Under the pieces are notes generated by a model. That model had not been told where the DNA came from. It did not search any database and saw only the letters and a program-made list of their open reading frames with translations. From a virus, in IMG/VR virus record IMGVR_UViG_3300010354_000491, positions 1-27,591 of that record: a DNA stretch of 27,591 nt. One strand, given 5' to 3'. The position numbers and the translations under genes are program-made. Shown one piece after another: positions 16,559 to 24,884 of this stretch; the stretch's first letter is position 1, and each line of letters begins with the position of its first letter.

Positions 16559-19500
16559 TACAGCCTATGATTCAGGGCCTCCAGGATCGCAGCGCCGCCA
16601 CCGCTGCTTCTTAGCTTTACGTTTACATTCCAGTCCTTTTCTGTTAAGTCCTGGACGGCGCGACTTAGTTTACCGATCTGAACTGCCTGCTGTGCTTGAA
16701 CATTGGCAAGTTGGCCCAGGTCACCATTACTCTTACCGGCGGCAATCGCGCCAATATAGCGAGTTAGTTTGTTGACAAATCGATCCTGCCCAGAAGAGGC
16801 TGGGTTGACGCTTTTCACCCTTGGTTTTACATTAGCCTGAGGGATTGCCATTTGGCTGATCACATTAGCCGGAATGACGATACCGGAACTGGGTGCTCTC
16901 CACATCGCATTTTGAGGCTTATTGATCATACTGAAATTGCCAGACCTTGACAGGAAGCCTTCTTGGCCCAGTTCGTTCACCTTGTACATCAATCCACTGG
17001 AGACAGGCCCACCGGCCCACCTTGCCCTGGATTGACCGATATTTACGGTTACATTGCCAAGGTTTTTTATGGCCAGTAGCGCTTCTTTTAATTCATTCGC
17101 AGAAACAGTAGCATTTTTCAATTGTTCGTTGACACCGCTAAGTTTCTCTTGGAGTTGACTAGCATTGGTTACATTCTCTTGGGGCACTAGCGTGCCGATG
17201 CCGCCAGCGGCAAGGGCCTTTAGTTGCCCAATAGTGTTGACGATAGCTTGCAATTGCGGATTGACGGCAGATAAAGCTGATCCGAGTTCAGCGGCACCCA
17301 GTCCAGCACTAAAAGCCGCCTTCACGCTGCCAACAGAGGCAGCAAGGCCTTGCAGTTTAGTATTAGTGCCTTGTATTTGCGTATCAAGTTGACCGACCTG
17401 GCTGGCGCCAAGGCCTGAGCTTAAGGCGCCAGACAAGCCTTTAGCAGAAGCAGTGGTGTTCTGTATTGCAGTATTAACGGCTCCTATTTTTGTCTCAAGT
17501 TCACCAACCTTGATGATGTTTTCCTGTGGTAACAGTGAATTAAGATCCATAGTTTTTCCGCCTACTGTAATTGTCGATCTTTCCTGCAGGGCTTGGTTGC
17601 CAGCTTGGATTTGGGCAGTTTCGCTGGTTCTTGCCTGGATGATTTGATTGATTGCTGCAATCTCTGCATTTGTTCTTTGGGCGATCAGCGCAGCTAACTC
17701 GTTTTCTTGTGGTATTTTAGAATCTTCGCGTTGCTGCTGCTCAAGCTGAATGGCTTCTCTTTGAGCCTGAAGTCTTTCCTGGTCGGCCCGCTTCTGTTTT
17801 TCGATGTTAGCAATCTGTTCTTGCGCCAGTTCGCGTTCCAGTTGCGCTCTTGCACGCAGGCCTTCTTCTCCTCCCTTTTTAGAGTCCGCAATCAGTCGAT
17901 TCCTTTCTAGTTTGGCAAGTTCTTTTTGTGCTGGCCCAAGTTCCTGTAGTTTTGAAATTTGTGAATCGTAATACCTGTCGACTTTTTGCTGTTGGGCGTC
18001 AATATTTCGCAGTGCTTGCTGCGAATTGCGATCCTCGGCCGCTCGCACTGCGTCCATCCTGGATATCTGTTTTTCTATTAGTTGAATTCTCAGGTTTGAT
18101 GTCGTTTGCGCTCCATACTGTGCGAGTCGCTCCAGGTTCTCGATTTGCGTTGCGACTTGATCAGCGCCAGCAGTCCTGACATCAATGGTGGCTTGCTGTC
18201 CCTGGAGTGCCTCTATCAGTCTTTTTATGTTATTCAAGCTTGCGGGAATATTGCCAGCCTGGGCTCCTTGCTGAAATAACTGCACGTAAATTGCTGCTTT
18301 TTTGCCATTAAGTTGATCAACGCGTTGCTGCGCTGCAATCAAGCCTTTTGTTACAACTTGCAATTCTGGCGCACTTATATCGAGCCCTATTCTTGCTTCC
18401 TCCAGTTTTTTGACCACCAGCTCCGCGTTGGCAACGGAGTTGGTGAAAGTACCAAGGTTTATGCCTTGCACCAATGCTGCGGCACTATAAAGCGCCTGTA
18501 GAGCCGCTGCTTTGTTTCCAAGTTCTTCGTACTTGACGCTTGCCTCGGCTACCGACTTGTTTTGCGCATTCCACTTTTCAGGCTGCAATGCTGGGTCGAT
18601 AGACAGCAGTCCAGCCCTCGCATCTTTCAGCTTTTCTTCTAGGTTGGTAGTTGTATTAGCCGTTTTTGACTGTTCGAGTGAAAGATTGCCCGAAGAAGCG
18701 GCAACAGCATCTAGTGCTGACTTTTGTTTGTTGAATTCACTTGTTACCCGAGCCGCTGTTGCCTCCAATGGTCTTAGCTTCTTTTCACCTATTTCGTAAG
18801 CCTTAAGGCCATCAGGTGAATCAGCTACAGCCTTTCTCAGATCACTTATTTGCTTTTTTGTATCAGCCAAGGCCTGTGCTGTTGGAGTATTTTTGCGTGG
18901 TGCATTTTCCTTTGCCCTAATCTTCTCTAATTCCTTTTGTTTTGCTTCCAGCTTGCCTAGCTGTGCTACTTGGTTGCGCAATGACTGGGGGATTTGCGAC
19001 AGTTGTGATTTGTATGTGGCAACTTGATTGTTAAGTGCCTGTTGCTTTTGGTCCAGTGCTTTTACGCCAGCCAGGGCCGCAGTATAGCCAGCCTGTACCT
19101 TGGGTGCCAGTCCATCCAGTTGCTGTTGCTGTTGCGGCGTGAACGTAGCGGCGCTTCCACCTTTACTGCCACCCTTGCCGCTTTCTGCTGCCTTCTTGGC
19201 TGCAATCAGCTTTTCCTGTTCCGCTACCTGCTTTTTGAGTTCCGATGTTAGCAAGCCAACCGCTGTTGCTTGCTCTATCGTGCTTGTTTTTGTTGCCTCA
19301 AGTGCATCTGTAAATTTTTGTTGCGCCACCTCCGAGCCACTGCCAAGTCCAGCTATAGCGACGCCAATACCTACGATCGTTCCAACCACAGCGCCGCCGG
19401 TGGCGGTCACAGCGGCAAACGGACCACCAAGCGCACCAAGGCCTGCGCCGATAGCTGCTCCAGTTCCAGCAAATCCACCTACGGTGGCTGCGAACGCACC

Positions 19501-22500
19501 AGCAAAGTCGTACCACTTCTTTTCGGCAGCTTTCGTGTCACCAGAGAACCTGGCCAGGCCACTGCTTATTGAGCCAAACAGGCCACTGCCAACATCCGCG
19601 ATTCCTTTTATCAGGAAGCCAAACCTTTCCCACGCCAGTGCCAGTCCAGTTGCTGGTTTTTGTGCCTCTACACTGCCGCCCTTTAATTCCTGCAGTGCGC
19701 TAGTTAGTTCTTTTACTTTTATCTTGCTTTCTTCTTGTATTGCCCTTGATTGCTCTGTTACCTTATTATATGCGGACTGTGCTGCGCCAACCGCTAAAAA
19801 GGCAATACCAAGTACCCCCAGTTCGGAAGCTAAGGTAACAATACCCTTCCCAAGCAGGCCAAGTAAGCCCCTGCCTGCCTTCAGGCTACCGCCAAGGCCA
19901 GCGCTTACTATTCCGCCGAACCTGGAAGTCGAGGCGGACGCTTTTTCTTGGGCGGCGGTATAATCCCTTATTGCGTTGGTGTTAGCATCAACTGCATCCG
20001 CATTAGCCAGTATCTGTTGGCCCGCCAGTTGGCGCCTCTCCAGTAAATTCCTTTCAGTGGCCAGTGCCTTCTGCAGAGCTTGTTGGTCTTCTTTTTGCTG
20101 CTGCGGGTCAAGTGACCTAAAGACATTATCAGGGTCACCAAGTCTCTTGATCTGGCCGCGCACCGTACGCAGATCCCTATTAAGTGATACGATGCCATCT
20201 TGTGCTAATTTTGTTGAATTCTTCAGTGCCTTGTTTTCGTCTGATAGCTGCTTGATCCCTGCGGCGGCACGTTCAGCGGCGCTGGACTGAGCCGTTAAAC
20301 CTTCTGTGTATCTGGATCCCTCCTTGGCGCTTGCGGCAATTTGCGCGACGCGATCTCTTTCCTGTTTCTCAAGCTTCTTTAGTTTTTTTTGTGCTTCAGC
20401 TCTAGCGGCAAGTGATCGGTCGGTGCCGCCACCCTGATCAGGCTTGGTACGGTCTAATGTATCCCTCAGTAGCTGCTGCCTTTCTTTCAGCGATTTTATG
20501 GTAGCATCGGTTGCAACTTTTGAGTTGATCTCATCTGTTATTGCTTGTCTGAAGTAGCGATTTGATATTTGCTGGACCGTTCTTACTTCTCGACCGAGGC
20601 CGCTATAGCCTTTGGTTTGCGCATCCAGAGCGCTTGTGTCCACTTTGGCTGCATAGGCATCTCTCAGGGATTTGCGTAAATCACGCAGTGCTGCTTGCTG
20701 TGTCCTGATGGTGCTGTTAAGGGCCGCTGGGTCTGTTGCTCCACCACTGGCCTGGATGGATTGGTTCTGACTCAGCTCCTTCCTTAGCGTCCTCTGCCTT
20801 TCCCTCAAGGTTTTTATGCTGTTGTCCAGCGCGGTATCGTCTACCTTGATGCCAAAAGAGCTTTTTAATGATTTGCGCAAATTGCTTAGTTGCGAATCTA
20901 GCGCAGGTATTCTGCTCTCTATTTTGGCTAATTCCCTGTCGTATTTGCTGGGACCAAAGGAAGCTGGCAGACTTGCTATCTGCGATTGCAGCGCACCTTG
21001 CTTACTGATCAGATCCTGTCTTCGATTGAATACCCTTCTGTAGCTAGCGATCAGTTTTTTCTGGTTTCCCGATTGCGCCTTGGTCGCCCTTGCGTCTGAC
21101 GCAATCACCGCGTCCGCTGTACTCGCAGCTTGGGCTGCCAGACCTGTCAGTCCTGCAGATGCTGATTCAGCGGATGATTTTATACCACCAAAAAGACCTG
21201 CTTTTATCTTGCTATTCAGGTTTTGCTTTAATTGATCAGTTGTTTGCCCTATGGATAGTACTCTTTTCTCGAAATCGTCTAACTGGTCAAATGTTTTGCC
21301 AGCGAATAACCCCTTCAGTTCAATACCGCTAGCTTTGTTCTGCACATCACGCAGTGGTCTCAGTATAAACCCAGCGAGACCTTTCGAGAATATATCCTGA
21401 CTACTCCTGAACGGAGCCGCTAACTTACCCAGCAGCGCAAGGCCAGCCAGCTCTGCAGCACCAGGAATGCTGAGCAGGGCGTTTGCAAATTGCAATATTG
21501 GACCAATAGCTTTTGCAAATGCTTCGATGCCAGATAATACGGTTTCAGCCAGATTGACGACGCTTCCGCCTATTTGGTTGAAGATACCCACCAGACTTTT
21601 CGTGCCCTCCAGCTCTATTATTCTGGTAATAAAGTCCGTGACACTGGCTTGAGCCCTGAGGAACAGTATGACCAGCGGTTCGGCCAGCTTGGCAAACTTC
21701 TCCAGGTTTAACTGATTCAGTGATCCCAGGTTTGCTTGTACCTGCGTAATTGTGACATTGCCAGCCTCCAGGGCGGCAATAGCGGAAGCGCCACTGCTGC
21801 CAAGCTTACCAAACAGCAGCTCCGATTTCGAGATTAAAGGTATCAGCCTTATCAGTTCTTGCGATGTAATCTTGCCTGCTTTTACCAGCGCCTCCAGTTC
21901 GGCCGTCGTACCATTAACTGCCAAGCCAGCCGTCTTTGCTGCTTTCGCTAAATCAATCTTGAATGCAGGATCAGCTTCTGATATCTGCTGAGTTAATTCT
22001 TCCGCCTGCAGCTTACCTTTAGCAAATGCCTGGATAACACCATTTAATACCCGACGTGATTGGTCGGCATTTAATCCAAATGCCGCAAATCGGCTGCTCA
22101 GTGATTCGACAACACTGGAAACATCGCCCAGATTGCCGCCGGAACTTAAAATAACAGGTGCCAGCTTCTGGAAGCCTTCTCTGGTTGTAGTGATACTGGA
22201 GCCAAGACCAAGTGCAATCCTGCGGGATTCACTCAGGGCTTGGTTGGCACCACTGGCACCAGCGCCAATTGCCTCAAAGCTAAGGGCAAAGCCCTGCAGG
22301 TCGGCCAGTGCCTTACTTGCGGCTGTTATTGGTGCAACCAGTTGGCCAGCAACAATTCCAATGCTTTGGAAGATTGCAACAATATCCGTCAGTCCTCGAC
22401 CGGCCTTCAGGACACCGCCAAGATCAATACCAGCGGCAAATCTGTCAAAAGCATTGCCACTGGCCGCCTCCAACAGACGCACCTGTTGAGTTAAATCTGA

Positions 22501-22920
22501 GACCTTCTGTTGCGCTAAGGTGAAGTCCTTGGTGGGGATTTGACCGAATATTCCACCGCCAGATGCCTTTGCACTTGAACCAAAAGCTGCTATTGCATCC
22601 CTGTCCTGTTTTGCTTTGTTTAACTGCTGTCGGACACTTGTTAAGCTGTCAGCCTGTACCTTATTTGCCTTTTGATAAGAAGCAGTCAGCTTATCAACTT
22701 CAGATCTGACACTCTTGGTTATTGCCTCCAGCTCTTGTCCGCCGCCAGGTGCCTTTGCCAGTCGCACCTGAACCAGCTTCTCTACCTTGCCACCCAGCAT
22801 TTGGTTGGCCATGTCGCCGGCTTTTTTTGAGCCATTGACATATTCAGTGAACAGCGTCTGGAATTCACGGGCAGCTTGCTCTGTCTTGAATGATACATTA
22901 AAGTCAAGCTTGCCGGACAT
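16558..22920 (-). CDS. Tape measure protein (2120 aa)
   Basis: The longest gene in the window. The N-terminal region (about 180-400) carries the conserved tape-measure domain: G-G-N-L-G-D-V-S-S-V-V-E-S-L, L-N-G-V-I-Q-A-F-A-K-G-K-L-Q-A-E-E-L-T-Q-Q-I and A-G-L-A-V-N-G-T-T-A-E-L-E. Long charged coiled-coil stretches cover about 640-1000 and 1590-1760. Two hydrophobic segments, about 1025-1057 and 1137-1190, are rich in Gly, Ala, Val and Ile; tape measures insert such segments in the host membrane during DNA entry. Near 1797 and 1912 the motif L-[LV]-P-Q-E-N marks an internal duplication. The C-terminus (K-V-N-E-L-G-Q-E-G-F-L) is typical. At roughly 1.5 angstrom per residue the tail would be near 320 nm. 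No lysozyme or peptidase domain is recognised. A promoter-like element lies 25 bases upstream. Confidence 0.95.
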   Translation of the reverse strand: MSGKLDFNVSFKTEQAAREFQTLFTEYVNGSKKAGDMANQMLGGKVEKLVQVRLAKAPGGGQELEAITKSVRSEVDKLTASYQKANKVQADSLTSVRQQLNKAKQDRDAIAAFGSSAKASGGGIFGQIPTKDFTLAQQKVSDLTQQVRLLEAASGNAFDRFAAGIDLGGVLKAGRGLTDIVAIFQSIGIVAGQLVAPITAASKALADLQGFALSFEAIGAGASGANQALSESRRIALGLGSSITTTREGFQKLAPVILSSGGNLGDVSSVVESLSSRFAAFGLNADQSRRVLNGVIQAFAKGKLQAEELTQQISEADPAFKIDLAKAAKTAGLAVNGTTAELEALVKAGKITSQELIRLIPLISKSELLFGKLGSSGASAIAALEAGNVTITQVQANLGSLNQLNLEKFAKLAEPLVILFLRAQASVTDFITRIIELEGTKSLVGIFNQIGGSVVNLAETVLSGIEAFAKAIGPILQFANALLSIPGAAELAGLALLGKLAAPFRSSQDIFSKGLAGFILRPLRDVQNKASGIELKGLFAGKTFDQLDDFEKRVLSIGQTTDQLKQNLNSKIKAGLFGGIKSSAESASAGLTGLAAQAASTADAVIASDARATKAQSGNQKKLIASYRRVFNRRQDLISKQGALQSQIASLPASFGPSKYDRELAKIESRIPALDSQLSNLRKSLKSSFGIKVDDTALDNSIKTLRERQRTLRKELSQNQSIQASGGATDPAALNSTIRTQQAALRDLRKSLRDAYAAKVDTSALDAQTKGYSGLGREVRTVQQISNRYFRQAITDEINSKVATDATIKSLKERQQLLRDTLDRTKPDQGGGTDRSLAARAEAQKKLKKLEKQERDRVAQIAASAKEGSRYTEGLTAQSSAAERAAAGIKQLSDENKALKNSTKLAQDGIVSLNRDLRTVRGQIKRLGDPDNVFRSLDPQQQKEDQQALQKALATERNLLERRQLAGQQILANADAVDANTNAIRDYTAAQEKASASTSRFGGIVSAGLGGSLKAGRGLLGLLGKGIVTLASELGVLGIAFLAVGAAQSAYNKVTEQSRAIQEESKIKVKELTSALQELKGGSVEAQKPATGLALAWERFGFLIKGIADVGSGLFGSISSGLARFSGDTKAAEKKWYDFAGAFAATVGGFAGTGAAIGAGLGALGGPFAAVTATGGAVVGTIVGIGVAIAGLGSGSEVAQQKFTDALEATKTSTIEQATAVGLLTSELKKQVAEQEKLIAAKKAAESGKGGSKGGSAATFTPQQQQQLDGLAPKVQAGYTAALAGVKALDQKQQALNNQVATYKSQLSQIPQSLRNQVAQLGKLEAKQKELEKIRAKENAPRKNTPTAQALADTKKQISDLRKAVADSPDGLKAYEIGEKKLRPLEATAARVTSEFNKQKSALDAVAASSGNLSLEQSKTANTTTNLEEKLKDARAGLLSIDPALQPEKWNAQNKSVAEASVKYEELGNKAAALQALYSAAALVQGINLGTFTNSVANAELVVKKLEEARIGLDISAPELQVVTKGLIAAQQRVDQLNGKKAAIYVQLFQQGAQAGNIPASLNNIKRLIEALQGQQATIDVRTAGADQVATQIENLERLAQYGAQTTSNLRIQLIEKQISRMDAVRAAEDRNSQQALRNIDAQQQKVDRYYDSQISKLQELGPAQKELAKLERNRLIADSKKGGEEGLRARAQLERELAQEQIANIEKQKRADQERLQAQREAIQLEQQQREDSKIPQENELAALIAQRTNAEIAAINQIIQARTSETAQIQAGNQALQERSTITVGGKTMDLNSLLPQENIIKVGELETKIGAVNTAIQNTTASAKGLSGALSSGLGASQVGQLDTQIQGTNTKLQGLAASVGSVKAAFSAGLGAAELGSALSAVNPQLQAIVNTIGQLKALAAGGIGTLVPQENVTNASQLQEKLSGVNEQLKNATVSANELKEALLAIKNLGNVTVNIGQSRARWAGGPVSSGLMYKVNELGQEGFLSRSGNFSMINKPQNAMWRAPSSGIVIPANVISQMAIPQANVKPRVKSVNPASSGQDRFVNKLTRYIGAIAAGKSNGDLGQLANVQAQQAVQIGKLSRAVQDLTEKDWNVNVKLRSSGGGAAILEALNHRL

Positions 22921-22943
22921 CTGGTATAATTAGATTATCTGGT

Positions 22944-22955
22944 ACTAGATTTCCG
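22944..22955 (-). promoter_or_regulatory. Promoter-like element CGGAAATCTAGT
   Basis: Minus-strand CGGAAATCTAGT is 24-25 bases upstream of the tape measure ATG. A TTGAAA occurs just 5' of it; with a spacer of 18 it could also pair with GATAAT farther downstream, so two overlapping promoter readings are possible. Confidence 0.45.
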
Positions 22956-22961
22956 GTTTTC

Positions 22962-22996
22962 AAACAAAAATGGACGAACTGGAATCCAGCTCGCCC
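22962..22996 (-). terminator. Rho-independent terminator after tail tube gene
   Basis: On the minus strand an eleven-pair stem, GGGCGAGCTGG with CCAGTTCGTCC (two G-U pairs, loop ATT), is followed by ATTTTTGTTT. It begins 32 bases after the tube stop and separates tube from tape measure, allowing far more tube than tape measure product. Confidence 0.88.
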
Positions 22997-23027
22997 ATCA
23001 TTTCATTGACTGTCGATGTTACGTCGA

Positions 23028-23639
23028 TCAGTTCACGTCAAGGTCAATGCGATATGCGCCGTAACCCTGCACGGTGGCCTCCCAGGACACGATAGAACCG
23101 GCTTCAATCGATTCCGTGTACCCAGTGAGGGTGCCGTAGCCATAGACACACTCATCGGTGCCCGTGGGGCCCACACGTGCGAACTTAACGCGCAGTGCAT
23201 CTGCCACCGTGTTCTGCTCCGTCAGGCGCAGGATCTGATAGCCAGCATCCTTGAAGTCAGCCACGCCAGCCAGGGAGATGCTCCAGGTCTTGGACGTAGG
23301 CAGGCTCAGGTTGAAACCACCAGTCTCAGAGTCGTAGGTCACGACATCTTCGGAGTTGGTATCAGTCTCCAGGGCGGCGTTAGTCAGACCATACAGTCGC
23401 ACAACGTCATCAGTACCGTCCATTGCGAACGGGGTTGCTGCAACCGTAAAGATGCCGCCGGTGTAGCTAACCGCTGCGCTGGGCGAAACCAGATTGGCAT
23501 TACTGGCGCCAAGGTTCACGAAGGCAGCAGAGCTAGTGCCAACACCAGTGGAAACACCGGTGAATGCACTGTCGACTTCAGCGGCTGCCACGGGAATGAT
23601 GTAAACATCATAACCGAATGCGGTAGAAATGTTTGCCAT
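23028..23639 (-). CDS. Major tail tube protein
   Basis: A 203-residue protein directly upstream of the tape measure unit. It starts MANISTAFGYDVYIIPV and has a mainly beta pattern. The C-terminal strand group, Y-G-Y-G-T-L-T-G-Y-T-E-S-I-E-A-G-S-I-V-S-W-E-A-T-V-Q-G-Y-G, is characteristic of siphophage tube proteins (the G-x-[IL]-x-x-[WF]-x-x-x-[FLV]-x-G-x-G type of ending). Two segments, T-W-S-I-S-L-A-G-V-A-D-F and G-Y-Q-I-L-R-L-T-E-Q, fit the tube fold helix and strand order. Tube subunits stack in hexameric rings to form the tail shaft. A strong terminator follows and an element-rich 166-base leader precedes it, consistent with high, separate expression. The N-terminal third is unusually rich in Ala, Ser, Val and Gly. 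Confidence 0.85.
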   Translation of the reverse strand: MANISTAFGYDVYIIPVAAAEVDSAFTGVSTGVGTSSAAFVNLGASNANLVSPSAAVSYTGGIFTVAATPFAMDGTDDVVRLYGLTNAALETDTNSEDVVTYDSETGGFNLSLPTSKTWSISLAGVADFKDAGYQILRLTEQNTVADALRVKFARVGPTGTDECVYGYGTLTGYTESIEAGSIVSWEATVQGYGAYRIDLDVN

Positions 23640-23805
23640 GGTTGTATCAGCTAGGTAGGGGTCCTAGTGCGAGACGACAAGGATTTATAGCAGGTACCTA
23701 CCTGCCCAAACTAGGTTTCCAATAAACACAAAAATGCGCAAATTGTCCTGCTAGATGTAAAATGCGCAGATGGTCGCAACGTACTAGGTTTCCTAAAAAC
23801 TGGTA
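23640..23805 (-). promoter_or_regulatory. Tail tube leader with duplicated elements
   Basis: This 166-base gap holds several ordered elements. GGAAACCTAGT occurs twice on the minus strand (23710-23720 and 23783-23793), a variant of the recurring late-gene element. TGCGCATTTT occurs twice on the minus strand (23731-23740 and 23759-23768), 28 bases apart. A perfect inverted repeat GCAGGTA/TACCTGC with a two-base spacer lies at 23690-23705, right before a minus-strand TATAAA. A smaller inverted repeat CTAGG/CCTAG lies at 23651-23667. The layout reads as a tandem promoter with an operator for a highly expressed gene. Confidence 0.5.
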
Positions 23806-24252
23806 TCAGGCGGTAATCAGGGCGCTGTCGGGGATTAAAGCCAATGTTTGCACCAAACTGGTCAATTCATTGGGTGCAGGTACAACATTTATAGACCTAG
23901 AGCCACTGAACAGTTGAACGATCCTGGCGGCCGCACTGGTCATCGTTACACCAGTAGCCTCTGGCCATACGACCAGATACACCTGGTAGGTGATTAAAGG
24001 GTCACTGGCATCAGTAATATAGTCCTTGCGGCTAACAATTCCAGTGTCGTGGATCAATACCTCAAGCCCAGACTGGTTTTTCAATGCAGGTAATGCCTGC
24101 CCTGGGGTTACGATGCTGATGGAATCCAGTACGGTGTCATCTTTAGCAAACGTATATTGGCCCACATATGACATGAATTCCGTATCACCCGTCAAGGTGT
24201 TATAAATATCCAGTGGTGATGTTACCCTGAGTTGTGCCACTAATTTTACCAA
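23806..24252 (-). CDS. Probable tail terminator protein
   Basis: A protein of up to 148 residues directly upstream of the tail tube gene. The sequence is compatible with a tail terminator/completion protein: an N-terminal helix (P-L-D-I-Y-N-T-L), then a strand pattern with S-I-S-I-V-T-P, S-G-L-E-V-L-I-H-D, I-T-Y-Q-V-Y-L-V-V-W-P and a helix A-A-A-R-I-V-Q-L-F. Terminators cap the tail at its head-proximal end. No ATG is available near the 5' end: a TAA closes the frame four codons before 24252, leaving TTG at 24252 or GTG at 24240 as the only upstream start codons. The first 53 bases overlap the 66-residue gene in another frame. Initiation at TTG or GTG by coupling is most likely, a frameshift from the upstream frame less so. 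Role is inferred from position and fold pattern. Confidence 0.65.
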   Translation of the reverse strand: MVKLVAQLRVTSPLDIYNTLTGDTEFMSYVGQYTFAKDDTVLDSISIVTPGQALPALKNQSGLEVLIHDTGIVSRKDYITDASDPLITYQVYLVVWPEATGVTMTSAAARIVQLFSGSRSINVVPAPNELTSLVQTLALIPDSALITA

Positions 24253-24400
24253 CTGCTGCTGTTATGTTACCGTAGTTATATGGCATCAATTCAGGAACCC
24301 TAGGGGCGAACAATTCAATAAATGGTATGGAAACGCCGGCACGCAACTTACCTTGTGCATTGTTCAACACCAATACATCAAAAAAGCAGCTTCTGTTCAT
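24200..24400 (-). CDS. Small unknown protein (66 aa)
   Basis: A 66-residue frame with ATG at 24400. It starts MNRSCFFDVLV, continues with G-K-L-R-A-G-V-S-I-P-F-I-E-L-F-A-P, and ends G-N-I-T-T-G-Y-L. I do not recognise it. The final 53 bases overlap the probable tail terminator gene in another frame. A striking point is that its start (C-F-F-D-V-L-V) resembles the very end of the frameshifted chaperone product on the far side of the HNH gene (C-Y-F-D-I-L-V), and the DNA there is partly alike. It may be a genuine small tail protein or a gene whose start was reshaped by the HNH insertion. A CTAGG lies only 7 bases before the start. Confidence 0.55.
   Translation of the reverse strand: MNRSCFFDVLVLNNAQGKLRAGVSIPFIELFAPRVPELMPYNYGNITAAVGKISGTTQGNITTGYL
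24370..24392. repeat. Imperfect direct repeat flanking the HNH gene, left copy
   Basis: Bases 24370-24392 and 24890-24912 agree at 18 of 23 positions (both start CCAA and share ATCAAAA and AGCA). The copies lie in the start of the 66-residue gene and at the end of the chaperone extension, one on each side of the HNH gene. Confidence 0.5.
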
Positions 24401-24496
24401 AGTTACCTAGTGATTCGGCCGCAAAATTTGACCTGAAATACGCCAGCGGACGTTGTATTCGCTGTACTATCTATGCACCGTCGCGTAAGGGATTAC

Positions 24497-24829
24497 ATGT
24501 ACAACATGGAAGCGTTGACGCACAAAGAAGCAAAACAAAAATGGAGGCAATCAATCAAAGATAGTTGGAACAATTGCTGCGCTTATTGCGGTCAGCCGCC
24601 AATCGATGATTCAAGTTTGACACTTGATCATGTAAAAGCAAAATGCAAGGGCGGCGAAGACCTTAGCGCCAATATTGTGCCCGCCGACAGGTCATGCAAC
24701 CTGGATAAAGGGTCTGCCGATTGGCGTGAATGGTTCAGGCGGCAACCATTCTATCAAAAATGGCGCGAAAGTCGCATTGATCACTGGTTAGAACATGGAA
24801 TTGTCTTGCCAGAGGATTACGAATGGTAA
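24497..24829 (+). CDS. HNH homing-type endonuclease
   Basis: The only confident plus-strand gene. The 110-residue product has an HNH core: a zinc pair C-A-Y-C-G near residue 28, the catalytic L-T-L-D-H-V-K-A-K near 41, G-G-E-D-L-S-A-N-I-V-P-A and a second ligand C-N-L near 66, then a D-W-R-E-W-F-R-R-Q-P-F tail common to phage HNH proteins. Such free-standing nucleases cut one DNA site and spread between phage genomes. The start chosen is ATG at 24497, since AAGGG ends five bases before it; ATG at 24473 in the same frame would add eight residues, and ATG at 24506 would remove three. It lies between tail genes on the opposite strand and probably moved in independently. Confidence 0.9.
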   Translation: MYNMEALTHKEAKQKWRQSIKDSWNNCCAYCGQPPIDDSSLTLDHVKAKCKGGEDLSANIVPADRSCNLDKGSADWREWFRRQPFYQKWRESRIDHWLEHGIVLPEDYEW

Positions 24830-24884
24830 AATTGTAACAAATCGTAACGTCAGTATCAGAATAATTACACAATTTCTTTATATT

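Noticed and set aside
19100-19963. Plus-strand frame of 287 codons inside the tape measure gene
   Set aside because: Low-complexity Ala/Pro/Ser product that mirrors the Gly/Ala-rich membrane segments of the tape measure on the other strand.
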